Below are positions 16,229 to 25,631 of a stretch of DNA of 64,000 bases, in pieces; positions within the stretch are counted from its first letter, which is position 1, and every line of letters begins with the position of its first letter. The stretch lies in assembly GCF_000349325.1 (NCBI RefSeq), contig NC_020504.1, positions 9,218,326 to 9,282,325 of the forward strand, in the 5' to 3' direction. A program made the translations under genes and the position numbers. The notes under the pieces are model-generated. The model was given only the letters and a program-made list of their open reading frames with translations. It was not told the DNA's origin and did not search any database. This DNA is from Streptomyces davaonensis JCM 4913. Lineage in GTDB: Bacteria; Actinomycetota; Actinomycetes; Streptomycetales; Streptomycetaceae.

Positions 16229-16573
16229 ACGGATCTCCCGGTTCGGTGCGGGTGTTGACTCCGCATGCCTATCGGGCGGGACGAGACCGGGAGAAATCCC
16301 TCCGGAGCGGTTGGCTGCGATCCGGACAATTACCCACATGTCGTGCAAGGTTGAACCAGGATGATCTTGCTGCGTGCATATGCAGAGATCCGCCGGAACG
16401 GGTAATTCCTTCTCCCCGGAGTCCTGATTCGGGTGGTCTTTCACGTGAGGGTGTGTCGCGGGTGGCCTGCGTCACGCCCGGGAACTGACGCGATCCGGAA
16501 GCCCGTGCCCTGCGATGCACACTGCTACTCTCCGTCTCGAAATGATCGCTTTGAGTGATTCCAAGGGGTGCGC
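16229..16573. promoter_or_regulatory. Divergent promoter region, mel operon and flavin monooxygenase
   Basis: About 345 bp without a gene, less GC-rich than its surroundings. The clearest structure is the perfect palindrome TGCATATGCA at 16375-16384, near the middle. Repeated TGATC/GATCATTT-type AT-rich patches lie at 16540-16560 just upstream of the monooxygenase. I cannot assign a regulator. Confidence 0.35.
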
Positions 16574-17818
16574 GTGAAGGTCGTCTGTGTCGGAGGCGGG
16601 CCCGCCGGCCTGTACCTCTCGATCCTGCTCAAGCTTCAGGACCCGTCCCACGACATCACCGTCCACGAGCGCAACCCGGAGGGCTCGACATACGGCTGGG
16701 GTGTCACCTACTGGCGCGGACTGCTCGACAAGCTGCACGAGCGCGACCCCGTGTCCGCGCAGGCCATCGCCGACCACTCGGTCAACTGGAACGAAGGCGT
16801 GGCCCGGGTCCGGGACCTGACCACCCGGCACGGCGGCGACGAGGGTTTCGGCATCGGCCGCCACCGCCTCCTGGAACTCCTCGCCGCCCGCGCCCGCTCC
16901 CTCGGCGTACGCCTGGAGTACGAGAGCGAGATCGACGCCGCCGGCCCGACCGGCGGAGCCGACCTCGTCGTCGCCGGCGACGGAGTGCACAGCGCGCTGC
17001 GCACCCGCCACGCCGCTCACTTCGGCACCGAGCTCAGGCCCGGCCGCAACCACTACATCTGGCTCGGCACCACCAAGGTCTTCGACGCCTTCACCTTCGC
17101 CTTCGTCGAGACCGACCACGGCTGGATCTGGGCCTACGGCTACGGCTTCGGCCCCGACCGCAGCACCGTCGTCATCGAATGCGCCCCCGAGACCTTCACC
17201 GGCCTGGGCCTCGACCGCGCCGACGAGGCCGAGGGGCTCGCCCTGCTGGAGAAGCTGTTCGCCGACACCCTCGACGGCCACGCCCTGATCGGCCGGGCAC
17301 CGGCCGACGGCAGCTCCTCCTGGCTCAACTTCCGCACCCTGACCAACCGCACCTGGTACCGCGACAACCTGGTCCTGCTCGGCGACGCCGCCCACACCAC
17401 GCACTACTCCATCGGCGCCGGCACCACCCTCGCCCTGGAGGACGCCATCGCGCTGGCCGACGCCCTGCGCGAGCACCCCCAACTGCCGCGGGCCCTCGCC
17501 CAGTACGAAAGGGAGCGCAAGCAGGCCCTGCTCCCGCTCCAGAGCGCGGCCCGCTACAGCGCCCAGTGGTACGAGAGCCTGCCCCGCTACATCCAGCTCC
17601 CGCCCGAGCAGATGTTCGCCCTGCTCGGCCAGCGCCACTCGCCCCTGCTGCCCTACGTCCCGCCCCAGCTCTACTACCGCCTGGACCGGGCGGCGGGCCG
17701 GCTGGAGGCGCTGCGCCGGTTCAAGCGCTGGCTCGGCCCCAAGCTCGCGCGCACCGTGCAGGCCCGGAACCTGTCCTCCGGCCGGCAGCCCGAAGAAGTG
17801 CCTGAGCGGCGCGGATGA
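16574..17818 (+). CDS. FAD-dependent aromatic-type monooxygenase
   Basis: 414 residues, p-hydroxybenzoate-hydroxylase fold. I prefer GTG 16574 (MKVVCVGGGPAG) because AAGGGG ends five bases before it; the GTG at 16568 would sit inside that site. The FAD ADP site is VVCVGGGPAGLYLSILL, the mid-domain has DLVVAGDGVHSALRT (DG motif), and the flavin motif is VLLGDAAHTTHYSIGAGTTLALEDA. The Y-S-I-G-A-G variant and the WGVTYWRGLLDKL segment recall the monooxygenase half of anthraniloyl-CoA or salicylyl-CoA hydroxylases; here no second domain follows. Substrate unknown. An aldo/keto reductase follows after 13 bp, probably in one transcript. Confidence 0.82.
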   Translation: MKVVCVGGGPAGLYLSILLKLQDPSHDITVHERNPEGSTYGWGVTYWRGLLDKLHERDPVSAQAIADHSVNWNEGVARVRDLTTRHGGDEGFGIGRHRLLELLAARARSLGVRLEYESEIDAAGPTGGADLVVAGDGVHSALRTRHAAHFGTELRPGRNHYIWLGTTKVFDAFTFAFVETDHGWIWAYGYGFGPDRSTVVIECAPETFTGLGLDRADEAEGLALLEKLFADTLDGHALIGRAPADGSSSWLNFRTLTNRTWYRDNLVLLGDAAHTTHYSIGAGTTLALEDAIALADALREHPQLPRALAQYERERKQALLPLQSAARYSAQWYESLPRYIQLPPEQMFALLGQRHSPLLPYVPPQLYYRLDRAAGRLEALRRFKRWLGPKLARTVQARNLSSGRQPEEVPERRG

Positions 17819-17831
17819 CAGACTGACGCCC

Positions 17832-18815
17832 ATGGACGAGCGCACATTCAGCAGGTCGCAACAGCACGCATCCGTGGTCGGTCTCGGCACCTGGCAACTG
17901 GGCGCCGACTGGGGCGACGTCGACGACAAGGACGCCCTCAAGGTGCTGGAGACGGCGGCCGAGACGGGCGTGACCTTCTTCGACACCGCCGACGTCTACG
18001 GCGACGGCCGCAGCGAGCAGACCATCGCCTCCTTCCTGAGCGGCCGACCCGATCTGCATGTCCTGGTCGCCACCAAGATGGGCCGCCGGGTCGACCAGAT
18101 CCCGGAGAACTACGTCCTGGACAACTTCCGTGCCTGGAACGACCGTTCCCGCCGCAACCTCGGCGTCGACCGCATCGACCTGGTGCAGCTGCACTGCCCG
18201 CCCACGCCCGTCTACTCCAGCGACGAGGTGTTCGACGCCCTGGACACCCTCGTCGCCGAGGAGCGCATCGCCGCCTACGGCGTGAGCGTGGAGACCTGCG
18301 CCGAGGCGCTCACCGCGATCGCCCGGCCGGGCGTGGCGAGCGTGCAGATCATCCTGAACCCGTTCCGGATGAAGCCGCTGCTGGAGGTGCTGCCCGCCGC
18401 GCGGGAGGCGGGCGTCGGCATCATCGCCCGGGTCCCACTGGCCTCCGGACTGCTGTCCGGGAAGTACACCAAGGACACCGTCTTCCCGGCGAACGACCAC
18501 CGCACCTACAACCGGCACGGCGAGGCCTTCGACCAGGGCGAGACCTTCTCCGGCGTCGACTACACCACCGGCGTCGAGGCCGCCGCGGAGTTCTCCGCCC
18601 TCGCCCCCGAGGGCTTCACCCCGGCCCAGCTCGCCCTGCGCTGGATCATCCAGCAGCCCGGCGTGACCAGCGTGATCCCCGGCGCCCGCTCGCCGGAGCA
18701 GGCCCGCGCCAACGCCACCGCCGCCGCCCTCCCGGAGCTGTCCGAGCAGACCCTGGGGGCGATCCGGGACCTGTACGACCGGCGGATCAAGGAACAGGTC
18801 GAAAACCGCTGGTAG
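17832..18815 (+). CDS. Aldo/keto reductase
   Basis: 327 residues, TIM-barrel NADPH-dependent oxidoreductase. Tetrad residues are visible: Asp and Tyr in TFFDTADVYGDGRSE, Lys in VLVATKMGRR, His in LVQLHCPPTP. The NADPH-binding end has TSVIPGARSPEQARANATA. It lies 13 bp after the monooxygenase stop, so cotranscription and a shared substrate route are plausible but unproven. Typical length for the family; probably reduces an aldehyde or ketone in the cytoplasm. Confidence 0.9.
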   Translation: MDERTFSRSQQHASVVGLGTWQLGADWGDVDDKDALKVLETAAETGVTFFDTADVYGDGRSEQTIASFLSGRPDLHVLVATKMGRRVDQIPENYVLDNFRAWNDRSRRNLGVDRIDLVQLHCPPTPVYSSDEVFDALDTLVAEERIAAYGVSVETCAEALTAIARPGVASVQIILNPFRMKPLLEVLPAAREAGVGIIARVPLASGLLSGKYTKDTVFPANDHRTYNRHGEAFDQGETFSGVDYTTGVEAAAEFSALAPEGFTPAQLALRWIIQQPGVTSVIPGARSPEQARANATAAALPELSEQTLGAIRDLYDRRIKEQVENRW

Positions 18816-18852
18816 CCGTTTGAACGATCAGCACCGGGGTCACTCGGACGGC

Positions 18853-19344
18853 ATGGCGCAGGCAACGGAGAGACCCTCAGGCCGTGACGAGACCGAGGAC
18901 GAGCGCGCCGACCGGATGTGGTCGGAGCTCATCCAAGAGGTCCGGGTGACCCAGATGGGCGTGCAGATCCTGTTCGGCTTCCTGCTCACCGTCGTCTTCA
19001 CCCCGAAGTACGACGACCTCGGCGACACCGAGCAGACCATCTACATCGTGACCGTGATCCTGGGCGCCGCCGCCACTGGCGCCCTGATCGGACCCGTCTC
19101 CCTGCACCGCCTGGTGTCCGGCAGGCGCATCAAACCGCGCGCGGTCCAATGGGCGTCCCGGCTGACCTTCGTCGGCCTATTGCTGCTGCTGGCCACCATG
19201 ACGGCCTCGCTGCTGCTGATCCTGCGGGTCGCCATGGACGACGGCCCGGTGCCCTGGCTGGTCACCGGGGTCGTGGCGTGGTATCTGGTGTGCTGGTTCG
19301 TGTTGCCGGCGTGGGCCCGGCGCCGCTACACCTCGCGGGACTGA
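18853..19344 (+). CDS. DUF6328 family membrane protein
   Basis: 163 residues from ATG 18853; a TTG at 18820 would add 11 residues. After an acidic N-terminus with RDETEDERADRMWSELIQEVRV, a family signature, there are four transmembrane helices: about 38-53, 68-90, 107-128 and 137-157, with a basic RRRY tail. DUF6328 proteins are small actinobacterial inner-membrane proteins without known function. The 3' end overlaps the convergent gene by 19 bp. Confidence 0.78.
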   Translation: MAQATERPSGRDETEDERADRMWSELIQEVRVTQMGVQILFGFLLTVVFTPKYDDLGDTEQTIYIVTVILGAAATGALIGPVSLHRLVSGRRIKPRAVQWASRLTFVGLLLLLATMTASLLLILRVAMDDGPVPWLVTGVVAWYLVCWFVLPAWARRRYTSRD

Positions 19345-20351
19345 CCGCCGCGCAGCGCGGCGATGCACGAGGCGATGGCCTGCTGGAGGTCCTCCAGCTG
19401 CTGCACCATGTCGTCCTCGGCGAACTCCTGCACATCGTCGAAGGTCAGTTCCTCGAAGACCTTCGTCGCCCGCTGGAGGCTGCTGTAGAACTTCGTCCGC
19501 CGCTCCTGGACGCGGAGTTCGGGGTCGGCCTCCACGGTCTCGGCGACGAGGGTCTTCATGGTGTCGTAGGCCTCGGTGGCCCACTCGCCGGTGTCCTCGT
19601 CGTCCTCCAGCTCGTCGATCAGCGACAGATGCCGCTCGGCCTCCTGACGGAGGTCGGCGGGGGCGTCGATGGTCTGCCCGGCGGGAGTCTTGACCTGGCC
19701 GGACTCGGCGATCTGACGGACGTAGCCGATCCGGTCGGCGGCCCGGCTCTCGGTGGCGACGGCCTTCTTCAGATCGTCGGTGCGCACCACGTCCCGGGCC
19801 AGCTCGGCCTGGAGCTCGGGGTCCTCCTTGATGCGGTCGAGCAGCGCGCTGCGGGCCGCGCGGGCGGTGGAGGGATCGGCGAGGATCGCGGCGCGCAGCG
19901 CGGTGGGGTTCTCCGCGACCTCCAGCGCCTTCGTCGGCCGGATGCCCTCGGCCTCGGCGGCCTCGGCGATGGCCGTGCCGCGCTCGGAGGTGGCGCTGTT
20001 GCGGGACACGTAGTAGCTCAGCCACACATCGGCGTCCGGCAGTTCCACCTCGGCGCCCGGCCGGAGCGCCTCGAAGTGCGGGACGAGACCGTCGTCGGCG
20101 GCCCGGTCCCAGGCCTTGTAGTAGCGCATGACCCGCTCGGGGGAGCAGCTCGCCAGCTCGGCGAACTCCTTCGCGGACACCTTCGGCGTCTCGTCGGCGC
20201 CCTGGCCGCCGGGCCGCACACTGCGGGCCACCATCAGGCCGAAGGCCCAGCCACCGGTGCGGGCGTACGCACCGAACTCACGCGCGTCCCGCGCGACGAG
20301 GTCGGACAGCGGCGCGGGGGACGTCTCGGACGGGGCGAACGCTAGGGTCAC
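19326..20351 (-). CDS. Conserved hypothetical protein with an HTH-like N-terminus and helical body
   Basis: 341 residues from GTG 20351 behind AGGAGAG; the much longer open frame beyond is a shadow of the serine hydrolase. I do not recognise a named family. Residues 40-110 look like a helix-turn-helix (VSAKEFAELASCSPERVMRYYKAW) followed by a short basic-acidic segment. Residues 120-330 are strongly helical and charged, with EEAERHLSLIDELEDDEDTG and a C-terminal coiled-coil-like EELTFDDVQEFAEDDMVQQLEDLQQA. No signal peptide or membrane segment. A DNA-binding or chromosome-associated role is a guess from the HTH look. It stands alone between convergent and divergent neighbours. Confidence 0.7.
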   Translation of the reverse strand: MTLAFAPSETSPAPLSDLVARDAREFGAYARTGGWAFGLMVARSVRPGGQGADETPKVSAKEFAELASCSPERVMRYYKAWDRAADDGLVPHFEALRPGAEVELPDADVWLSYYVSRNSATSERGTAIAEAAEAEGIRPTKALEVAENPTALRAAILADPSTARAARSALLDRIKEDPELQAELARDVVRTDDLKKAVATESRAADRIGYVRQIAESGQVKTPAGQTIDAPADLRQEAERHLSLIDELEDDEDTGEWATEAYDTMKTLVAETVEADPELRVQERRTKFYSSLQRATKVFEELTFDDVQEFAEDDMVQQLEDLQQAIASCIAALRGGQSREV

Positions 20352-20501
20352 GGATGACTCTCCTGAGGCTGGGAACCGCACTGTGCAGACCGGCAGCCTA
20401 TATGCGCCTGCATGCGATGGTTTGACGGCCCCGGGGCGTGTCATCCGAAGGCGTCCGGGCCGGCACCGGACGATGCCGGCGGAATGGGTAGGGATGCCGT
20501 C

Positions 20502-21902
20502 ATGACGACTCGCGCGCTGCCTTCCAGCACACCCGCGTCCCAGGGCGTCGACGTATCGGGGGTGCAGGGCTTCCTCGACGCCGTCGAGGCCGACCCCGAC
20601 ATCGAGCCGCACAGCCTGATGATCCTGCGGCACGGCAGGCTGGTGGCGTCCGGCTGGTGGGCGCCGTACACCGCCGGGCGGCCGCAATTGCTGTACTCCC
20701 TGAGCAAGAGCTTCACCTCCGCCGCGGCCGGGCTGGCGGTCGCCGAGGGGCTGCTGCGGCTCGACGATCCGGTGATCTCCTACTTCCCGGAGCTCGACGC
20801 CGACATCACCGACCAGCGCAGCCGCACGATGCTCGTACGGCATGTGGCGTCGATGGCGAGCGGCCACGAGACCGACACCCTGGACCGGGCCCACGCGCTG
20901 GACCCCGACGATCTGGTGCGCGGGTTCCTGCTGCTGCCGCCCGACCGCGAGCCGGGCACCGTGTTCGCGTACAACCAGCCCGCCACCTTCACGCTCGCCG
21001 CGATCGTGCAGCGCGTCACCGGCCGCTCGCTCACCGACTATCTGCGCCCCCGGCTCCTTGACCCGCTCGGCATCGGCGAGGTGGCGTGGCAGCAGGACCG
21101 GGCGGGCCGGGAGCTGGGTTTCACCGGGCTGCATGCCACCACGGACGCCGTCGCCCGGTTGGGGCAGCTCCATCTGAGCGGCGGGTTGTGGGAGGGGCGG
21201 CGGGTGCTCCCGGAGTCCTGGGTGGCCGAGGCCACCCGCCGCCACACGGCGAACGCCGAGGGGCCGATGAGCGGCGTGGACTGGCGGCAGGGCTACGGCT
21301 TCCAGTTCTGGATGTCCCGGCACGGCTACCGCGGGGACGGCGCGTACGGGCAGTACTGCCTGGTGCTGCCCGAGCAGGACGCGGTGATCGCCATGACCTC
21401 GGCGACCGTGGGGATGCAGAAGCTGCTGGACCTGATCTGGACGCATCTGCTGCCCGCCTGCGGTCCCGCCCCGCTCACGGGCCGCGAGCAGGCGGACGAG
21501 GCCCTCGCCGAGCGGCTGGCGGGACTCGCGCTGCCCCCGGCGGCCGGCAAGACCGTGCCCGAGGGCTGGGCGACGGTCTCCTTCGGCTCCGACGGAATCT
21601 CCGCGGAGGTCGGCTCGGATCCGGAAGGCCCTTTGCTGACGCTCTTCGAGGACGGCCAACGGCTCGAACTGCGACTCGACCCGGGCCGCTGGAGCGTCGC
21701 CGAGGAGCCGGTCCCCACCGCGGTCAGCGGCGGCTGGACCGACGCCGACACGCTGGAGGCGCACGTCCTCTTCCTGGAGACGCCCCACCGCCTCGTGGTG
21801 ACCTGCTCACTGCCGGACCACACCTGTACGGCACGCTGGGCCACCGAGCCCCTGCGCCCGCAGTCGCTGCGTGCGATGGGTGCGCCCCGGCGGTCAGTCT
21901 GA
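20502..21902 (+). CDS. Serine hydrolase (class C beta-lactamase/penicillin-binding fold)
   Basis: 466 residues from ATG 20502. The nucleophile motif S-x-x-K is SLSK (Ser66-Lys69) in LLYSLSKSFTSAAAGLAV. The second motif is FAYNQPATFTLAAIV, where Tyr-Asn replaces the usual Y-S-N spacing. The domain ends with AYGQYCLVLPEQDAVIAMTSA. About 100 extra residues follow, a small beta-rich domain of unknown role. There is no signal peptide, so a cytoplasmic esterase or peptidase is more likely than a beta-lactamase. Its last nine bases overlap the convergent pseudokinase gene. Confidence 0.85.
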   Translation: MTTRALPSSTPASQGVDVSGVQGFLDAVEADPDIEPHSLMILRHGRLVASGWWAPYTAGRPQLLYSLSKSFTSAAAGLAVAEGLLRLDDPVISYFPELDADITDQRSRTMLVRHVASMASGHETDTLDRAHALDPDDLVRGFLLLPPDREPGTVFAYNQPATFTLAAIVQRVTGRSLTDYLRPRLLDPLGIGEVAWQQDRAGRELGFTGLHATTDAVARLGQLHLSGGLWEGRRVLPESWVAEATRRHTANAEGPMSGVDWRQGYGFQFWMSRHGYRGDGAYGQYCLVLPEQDAVIAMTSATVGMQKLLDLIWTHLLPACGPAPLTGREQADEALAERLAGLALPPAAGKTVPEGWATVSFGSDGISAEVGSDPEGPLLTLFEDGQRLELRLDPGRWSVAEEPVPTAVSGGWTDADTLEAHVLFLETPHRLVVTCSLPDHTCTARWATEPLRPQSLRAMGAPRRSV

Positions 21903-23423
21903 CGGTTCCTTGAAGGTGCGCAGGGCGGTGGCCAGGGCCTCGCGGTTGGCGGCGTCGTCCCAGTCGGCCGCGGGCGCCGTCCAGCGCAGCGAGTAGCCCC
22001 GGTTGTCGCCGATGAGGTAACCCCGGCCGAGGGTGCGCACCCGGGTGCCGCCGTCGTTCGCGAGCCACTCCATCTCGGCGGCCTCCTGGCCCCGGTAGGT
22101 CGTCGCCCGGATGTCACCGATCCGCCGGTAGCCGCCGCCCTGCTTCAGACCGGGCTCCACCTCGCGCCACACATCGACCGGGTCAGGACCCACCCGCTCG
22201 CTGTAGGTGACGGTCAGCGTCCGCGCGTCACCCTCGGCGCCGAGGACGACGCGGTACGCCAGATCCGAGATCCGGTTGGTCCGCAGCGGCCGCCAGCCCT
22301 CCGGGAGCGAGACGGAGAAGCCCAGGGTTGATGCGTAGCGGCTGTAGGGGGACTCCGTCGGGGCGGGGGCGACCGGGTCCGAAGGGCTGGGGGAGGGGGC
22401 GGGGGAGGCCGTCGCCGACGGGGTCGGGCGGGGCGGGGTGCCGGCGGCGGGGGAGTCGGAGCCGCCCGGCAGCCGGTCGGTCACCGCGAGCACGGCGACC
22501 GCGACGGTGACGACGGCCAGCGCAGTCCCGGCGACCATGGTCCGGTTGCTCCAGCTCGAACAGTTCACATACCGGCCGCGCAGGCGCGGGCTCGGCATCG
22601 CCGCCGCGGTCTCCTCGTCGAGGACGCGCAGGAGGGCCTCGCGGACCACCGGCCGGGGCAGCCGCTCCACCGGGTCCTTGCGCAGCAGGCCCTGCACGGC
22701 CTGGGTGAGCGGACCGGCGCGCACCGGGGTGCGCAGCGGCAGCCGGTCCACCGCCTTGAGGGTGGCCTCCGGGCGTCCCCGGTCGCGGAACGGCGGACGT
22801 CCCTCCACCATCGTGTAGAGCAGGGCGCCGAGCGCCCACAGGTCGGTGGCGGGACCGATCCGCTCGTCGCGCGCCTGCTCCGGGGAGGCGAAGGCGGGGG
22901 CGGCCAGCCTGGGCGCCCGGGTGGCGCCGGCCAGGCCGAAACCGGAGACCACGACCGGCCCCTGGTCCCGCACGAACACCTGGGAGGGGCTGAGTTCGCC
23001 GTGCGAGATGCCCTGCCCGTGCGCCGCCTCCAGCACATCGAGCACCTCCAGGCCGATCCGCGCCGCCCGCACATAGTTCAACGTGCCCTGCTGGGCGAGG
23101 AGTTCGCCGAGCGGCTGCCCGTCGATCCACCGGGTCACCAGCCACAGCGCCCCCGACTCCTCGACGGCGTCGACGACTTCGGCGACCCGCTTGGCCAGCA
23201 TCAACGACATCCGCTCGGAGGTGCGCAGCACCTGTGCGGTGACCCGGCGGGCCGCCTCCCCGCCCGCATCGTCCGGCAGCCCGATCTGGGTGACCAGACA
23301 GGGCCGCTGCGCCTGGCCGTCCTCGGCGTACCAGCAGACGCGGTTGGTCTCCTGGTGGACCACCTCGACGAGCCGGTATCTCCCGGCGACCAACACGGGT
23401 GTGGAGACGTGCGCCTTGACCAT
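21894..23423 (-). CDS. Single-pass membrane pseudokinase (PknB-type fold)
   Basis: About 509 residues; ATG 23423 has GAGGG six bases upstream, and 23429 is a second choice. Residues 15-280 follow the Ser/Thr kinase fold, but every catalytic element is lost: no glycine loop, no VAIK lysine, HRD is HGE in GISHGELSPSQ, and DFG is GFG in VVVSGFGLAG. APE survives as ASPEQAR and the DLWALGALLY helix is intact, so the fold should stand. One transmembrane helix (about 300-320) is followed by a Pro/Thr/Ser linker and an extracellular domain containing FSVSLPEGWRPL and TTYRGQEAAEMEWLA. Such proteins may act as scaffolds or signal receivers. No effector is encoded nearby. Confidence 0.85.
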   Translation of the reverse strand: MVKAHVSTPVLVAGRYRLVEVVHQETNRVCWYAEDGQAQRPCLVTQIGLPDDAGGEAARRVTAQVLRTSERMSLMLAKRVAEVVDAVEESGALWLVTRWIDGQPLGELLAQQGTLNYVRAARIGLEVLDVLEAAHGQGISHGELSPSQVFVRDQGPVVVSGFGLAGATRAPRLAAPAFASPEQARDERIGPATDLWALGALLYTMVEGRPPFRDRGRPEATLKAVDRLPLRTPVRAGPLTQAVQGLLRKDPVERLPRPVVREALLRVLDEETAAAMPSPRLRGRYVNCSSWSNRTMVAGTALAVVTVAVAVLAVTDRLPGGSDSPAAGTPPRPTPSATASPAPSPSPSDPVAPAPTESPYSRYASTLGFSVSLPEGWRPLRTNRISDLAYRVVLGAEGDARTLTVTYSERVGPDPVDVWREVEPGLKQGGGYRRIGDIRATTYRGQEAAEMEWLANDGGTRVRTLGRGYLIGDNRGYSLRWTAPAADWDDAANREALATALRTFKEPSD

Positions 23424-23555
23424 GGTCATCCCTCGCTGAACCCCTGGCTCTCACCTTTCCCACAGGTACGGCGGGTGTGACGGGGTGTGTTCAAGGATTC
23501 GCCGAGCGAGATACACCGATTCCCGTTTGTTCATCCGATGCGTCGAACACCGGTC

Positions 23556-24584
23556 TCAGAGTTCCCTGCGCACCAGGAAGTCCACCAGTGCCCCCAACTC
23601 CCCACCCGCCTCCGCCTGAAGAGGTACCGCGGCCAGGGTGGCCTCGGCGACGGCGATCCGGCGCCGCGCCTCGCGCAGGGCCGCCGACCGGCCGCCCGCC
23701 CGCTCGATCAGCGCGGCCGCGGCGTCCGGCCGCTCGCCCGACTCCAGCAGCCTGGCCAACTGCCCGGCCGCCGGGGTGTCCAGCGCCACCAGCACCGGGA
23801 AGGTCTTCTTGCGGGTGCGCAGATCGCTGTGCACGGGCTTGCCGGTGACGGCGGGATCGCCCCAGACGCCGAGCACGTCGTCGACGATCTGGAACGCGAT
23901 CCCGAGATGACGCCCGGCCCGGTCCAGCGCGGCGACCGTCGCGGGCGGCGCCCCGCCGAGCGCGGCGCCCAACGCGGCCGCACAGCCCAGCAACGCGCCC
24001 GTCTTGTGCTCGGCCATCGTCCGGTACTCCTCGGGCCGCACCCGTTCGGGCCCCGTCCAGGGCCGGGTCGCGAACAGCAGATCGTCCGCCTGCCCGCGCA
24101 CCAGATCCCCGAGCGCCGTCGACAGCAGCCGTACGGCGCCGGCCGCGCCCGCCGGAGCCTCGGCGAGCGTGTCGACGGCCAGCGCGAACAGGGCGTCGCC
24201 CGCGAGGACGGCCGGGCCGGTGCCGTAGGCCCGCCACACCGTGGGGCGGCCACGGCGGGACGTGTCCCCGTCCATGATGTCGTCGTGCAACAGGGAGAAG
24301 GCGTGCACGAGTTCCACGGCGACGGCGGCTCTCGGTCCGGCGTGCGCGGGGCCGCCCACCGCCTCGGCGCCGAGCACGGCCAGCGCCTGTCGTACGCCCT
24401 TGCCGCCGGAGGAGGTGGCCGGGGCGCCGCCCACCTCGCACCAGCCGAAGGTGTACGCGGCCATCTCCCGCACCCAGGGATGCAGCCCTGCCACGGCCCG
24501 TTCCAGCTCCGGGCGGACCAACTCACGGCAGCGGTCCAGCACTTGGACCGCGGTCAGCGGCGCTGTCGAGGGGGCCGCCGTCAC
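23556..24584 (-). CDS. Polyprenyl (probably geranylgeranyl-type) diphosphate synthase
   Basis: 342 residues from GTG 24584 with GGAGG upstream. Trans-isoprenyl diphosphate synthase: the first Asp-rich motif is LLHDDIMDGD (101-105) followed by the RRGRPTVW loop, and the second is FQIVDDVLGVWGD, the form usual in actinobacterial short-chain GGPP synthases. GGKGVRQAL provides the lysine for IPP binding. It makes a short or medium prenyl diphosphate for terpenoids or carotenoids. No cyclase or phytoene synthase lies beside it. The start overlaps the TPR gene stop as GTGA, so it is translationally coupled to that gene and shares its promoter. Confidence 0.9.
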   Translation of the reverse strand: MTAAPSTAPLTAVQVLDRCRELVRPELERAVAGLHPWVREMAAYTFGWCEVGGAPATSSGGKGVRQALAVLGAEAVGGPAHAGPRAAVAVELVHAFSLLHDDIMDGDTSRRGRPTVWRAYGTGPAVLAGDALFALAVDTLAEAPAGAAGAVRLLSTALGDLVRGQADDLLFATRPWTGPERVRPEEYRTMAEHKTGALLGCAAALGAALGGAPPATVAALDRAGRHLGIAFQIVDDVLGVWGDPAVTGKPVHSDLRTRKKTFPVLVALDTPAAGQLARLLESGERPDAAAALIERAGGRSAALREARRRIAVAEATLAAVPLQAEAGGELGALVDFLVRREL

Positions 24585-25615
24585 CGTACGACCTCCGTGT
24601 CGAGCTCCTGCTGGGCCCGGGCCACCATCTCCCGGGCGTGCCGCAGGCCGATGCGGTCCAGGGTGCGGGCCAGCTCCGTCAGTTCGGCCGCCGTCTCGGC
24701 GCGGTCCCGGCCAAGGCGGGCCCGGGACTTGGCCAGGCCCAGCCGGGACAGCGCCTCGCCGCGCGGCTCGCTCATGGCGCGGAACTCGGCGAGCGCCTGC
24801 TCGTACAGGTCCCGTGCCTCGGCGTAACGTCCCGCGCGGTAGAGGACGTTGCCGCGCATCTTGTGGTTGTAGGCGAGTGCGCTGGAGAGCTTCATCGTGC
24901 GGCAGGTCTGCTCCGCCTGGGACAGCAGTTCCAGGGCGCGCTCGGTGTCGCCGTCGCGTACCGAGACGATGTCGGCGAGTCCGCGCAGCGCCCAGGCGTG
25001 CCCGCGCCGGTCCTCGGCGCGCGCGGCGATCTCGGCCGCCTCCTCGAACAGCGCGAACGCGGTGTCGTAGGAGCCGGTGTTGCGGTGGATCTGGGCGATG
25101 CCCTCCAGGGCCCACACCGTGTGCCGCGCCTCGCCGCGCCGCCTGGCCTCGGCCAGCAGTTGCTCGTGCAGCCGGGCGACCGCCTCGTAGTCGCCCTGGA
25201 TGCGGCCGGTCTCGGCGAGTCCGGCGAGCGAGTAGCCGCGGACGACGACGTCCCCGCCGCGCTCACCGAGGTCGGCGGCGAGCTGGAGGAGGCGCCGGGC
25301 CAGCGGGAACTCACCGCGCTGGCGGGCCAGGGTGCCGCCGCTCCACAGCGCCCATGCCATCGCCCCGGTGTCCCCGGCCGCGCGGGCCGCGCGGAAGCTC
25401 GCCTTCCATGCCCGGTCCGCCTCTCCGATCTGCCCGAGCCGCCGGTGCGCCTCGGCGACGGCGAGGCCGGAGCGCGCCGCCTCGCCGTGTCGTCCGGTCC
25501 GCTCCGCGGCCCGCAACTCCTCGGTGCCGGCCACCAGGACGTCGGTGAGCGAGGAGTTCACGGACAGGGTGGTCAGCGCGCCCTGGTACTCGGGGGCGAA
25601 TGCCTTGCCGTACAT
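24581..25615 (-). CDS. Tetratricopeptide-repeat protein, first gene of a two-gene operon
   Basis: 344 residues from ATG 25615 behind AAAGG. Apart from the first 30 residues it is built of TPR-like helix pairs, about eight: examples are AHRRLGQIGEADRAWKASF, AWALWSGGTLARQRGEFPLA, AYNHKMRGNVLYRAGRYAEA and LYEQALAEFRAM. There is no DNA-binding, ATPase or membrane domain, so this is a protein-interaction scaffold, possibly derived from the TPR end of a larger regulator. It is coupled by a 4-base GTGA overlap to the prenyl synthase. Upstream is an array of four 13-bp-spaced repeats. Function unknown. Confidence 0.8.
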   Translation of the reverse strand: MYGKAFAPEYQGALTTLSVNSSLTDVLVAGTEELRAAERTGRHGEAARSGLAVAEAHRRLGQIGEADRAWKASFRAARAAGDTGAMAWALWSGGTLARQRGEFPLARRLLQLAADLGERGGDVVVRGYSLAGLAETGRIQGDYEAVARLHEQLLAEARRRGEARHTVWALEGIAQIHRNTGSYDTAFALFEEAAEIAARAEDRRGHAWALRGLADIVSVRDGDTERALELLSQAEQTCRTMKLSSALAYNHKMRGNVLYRAGRYAEARDLYEQALAEFRAMSEPRGEALSRLGLAKSRARLGRDRAETAAELTELARTLDRIGLRHAREMVARAQQELDTEVVR

Positions 25616-25631
25616 GGATGCCTTTCGGTCC

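Noticed and set aside
8636..25615. One large terpene gene cluster joining the 2-MIB genes and the polyprenyl synthase
   Set aside because: More than 11 kb of unrelated genes in both orientations separate them.
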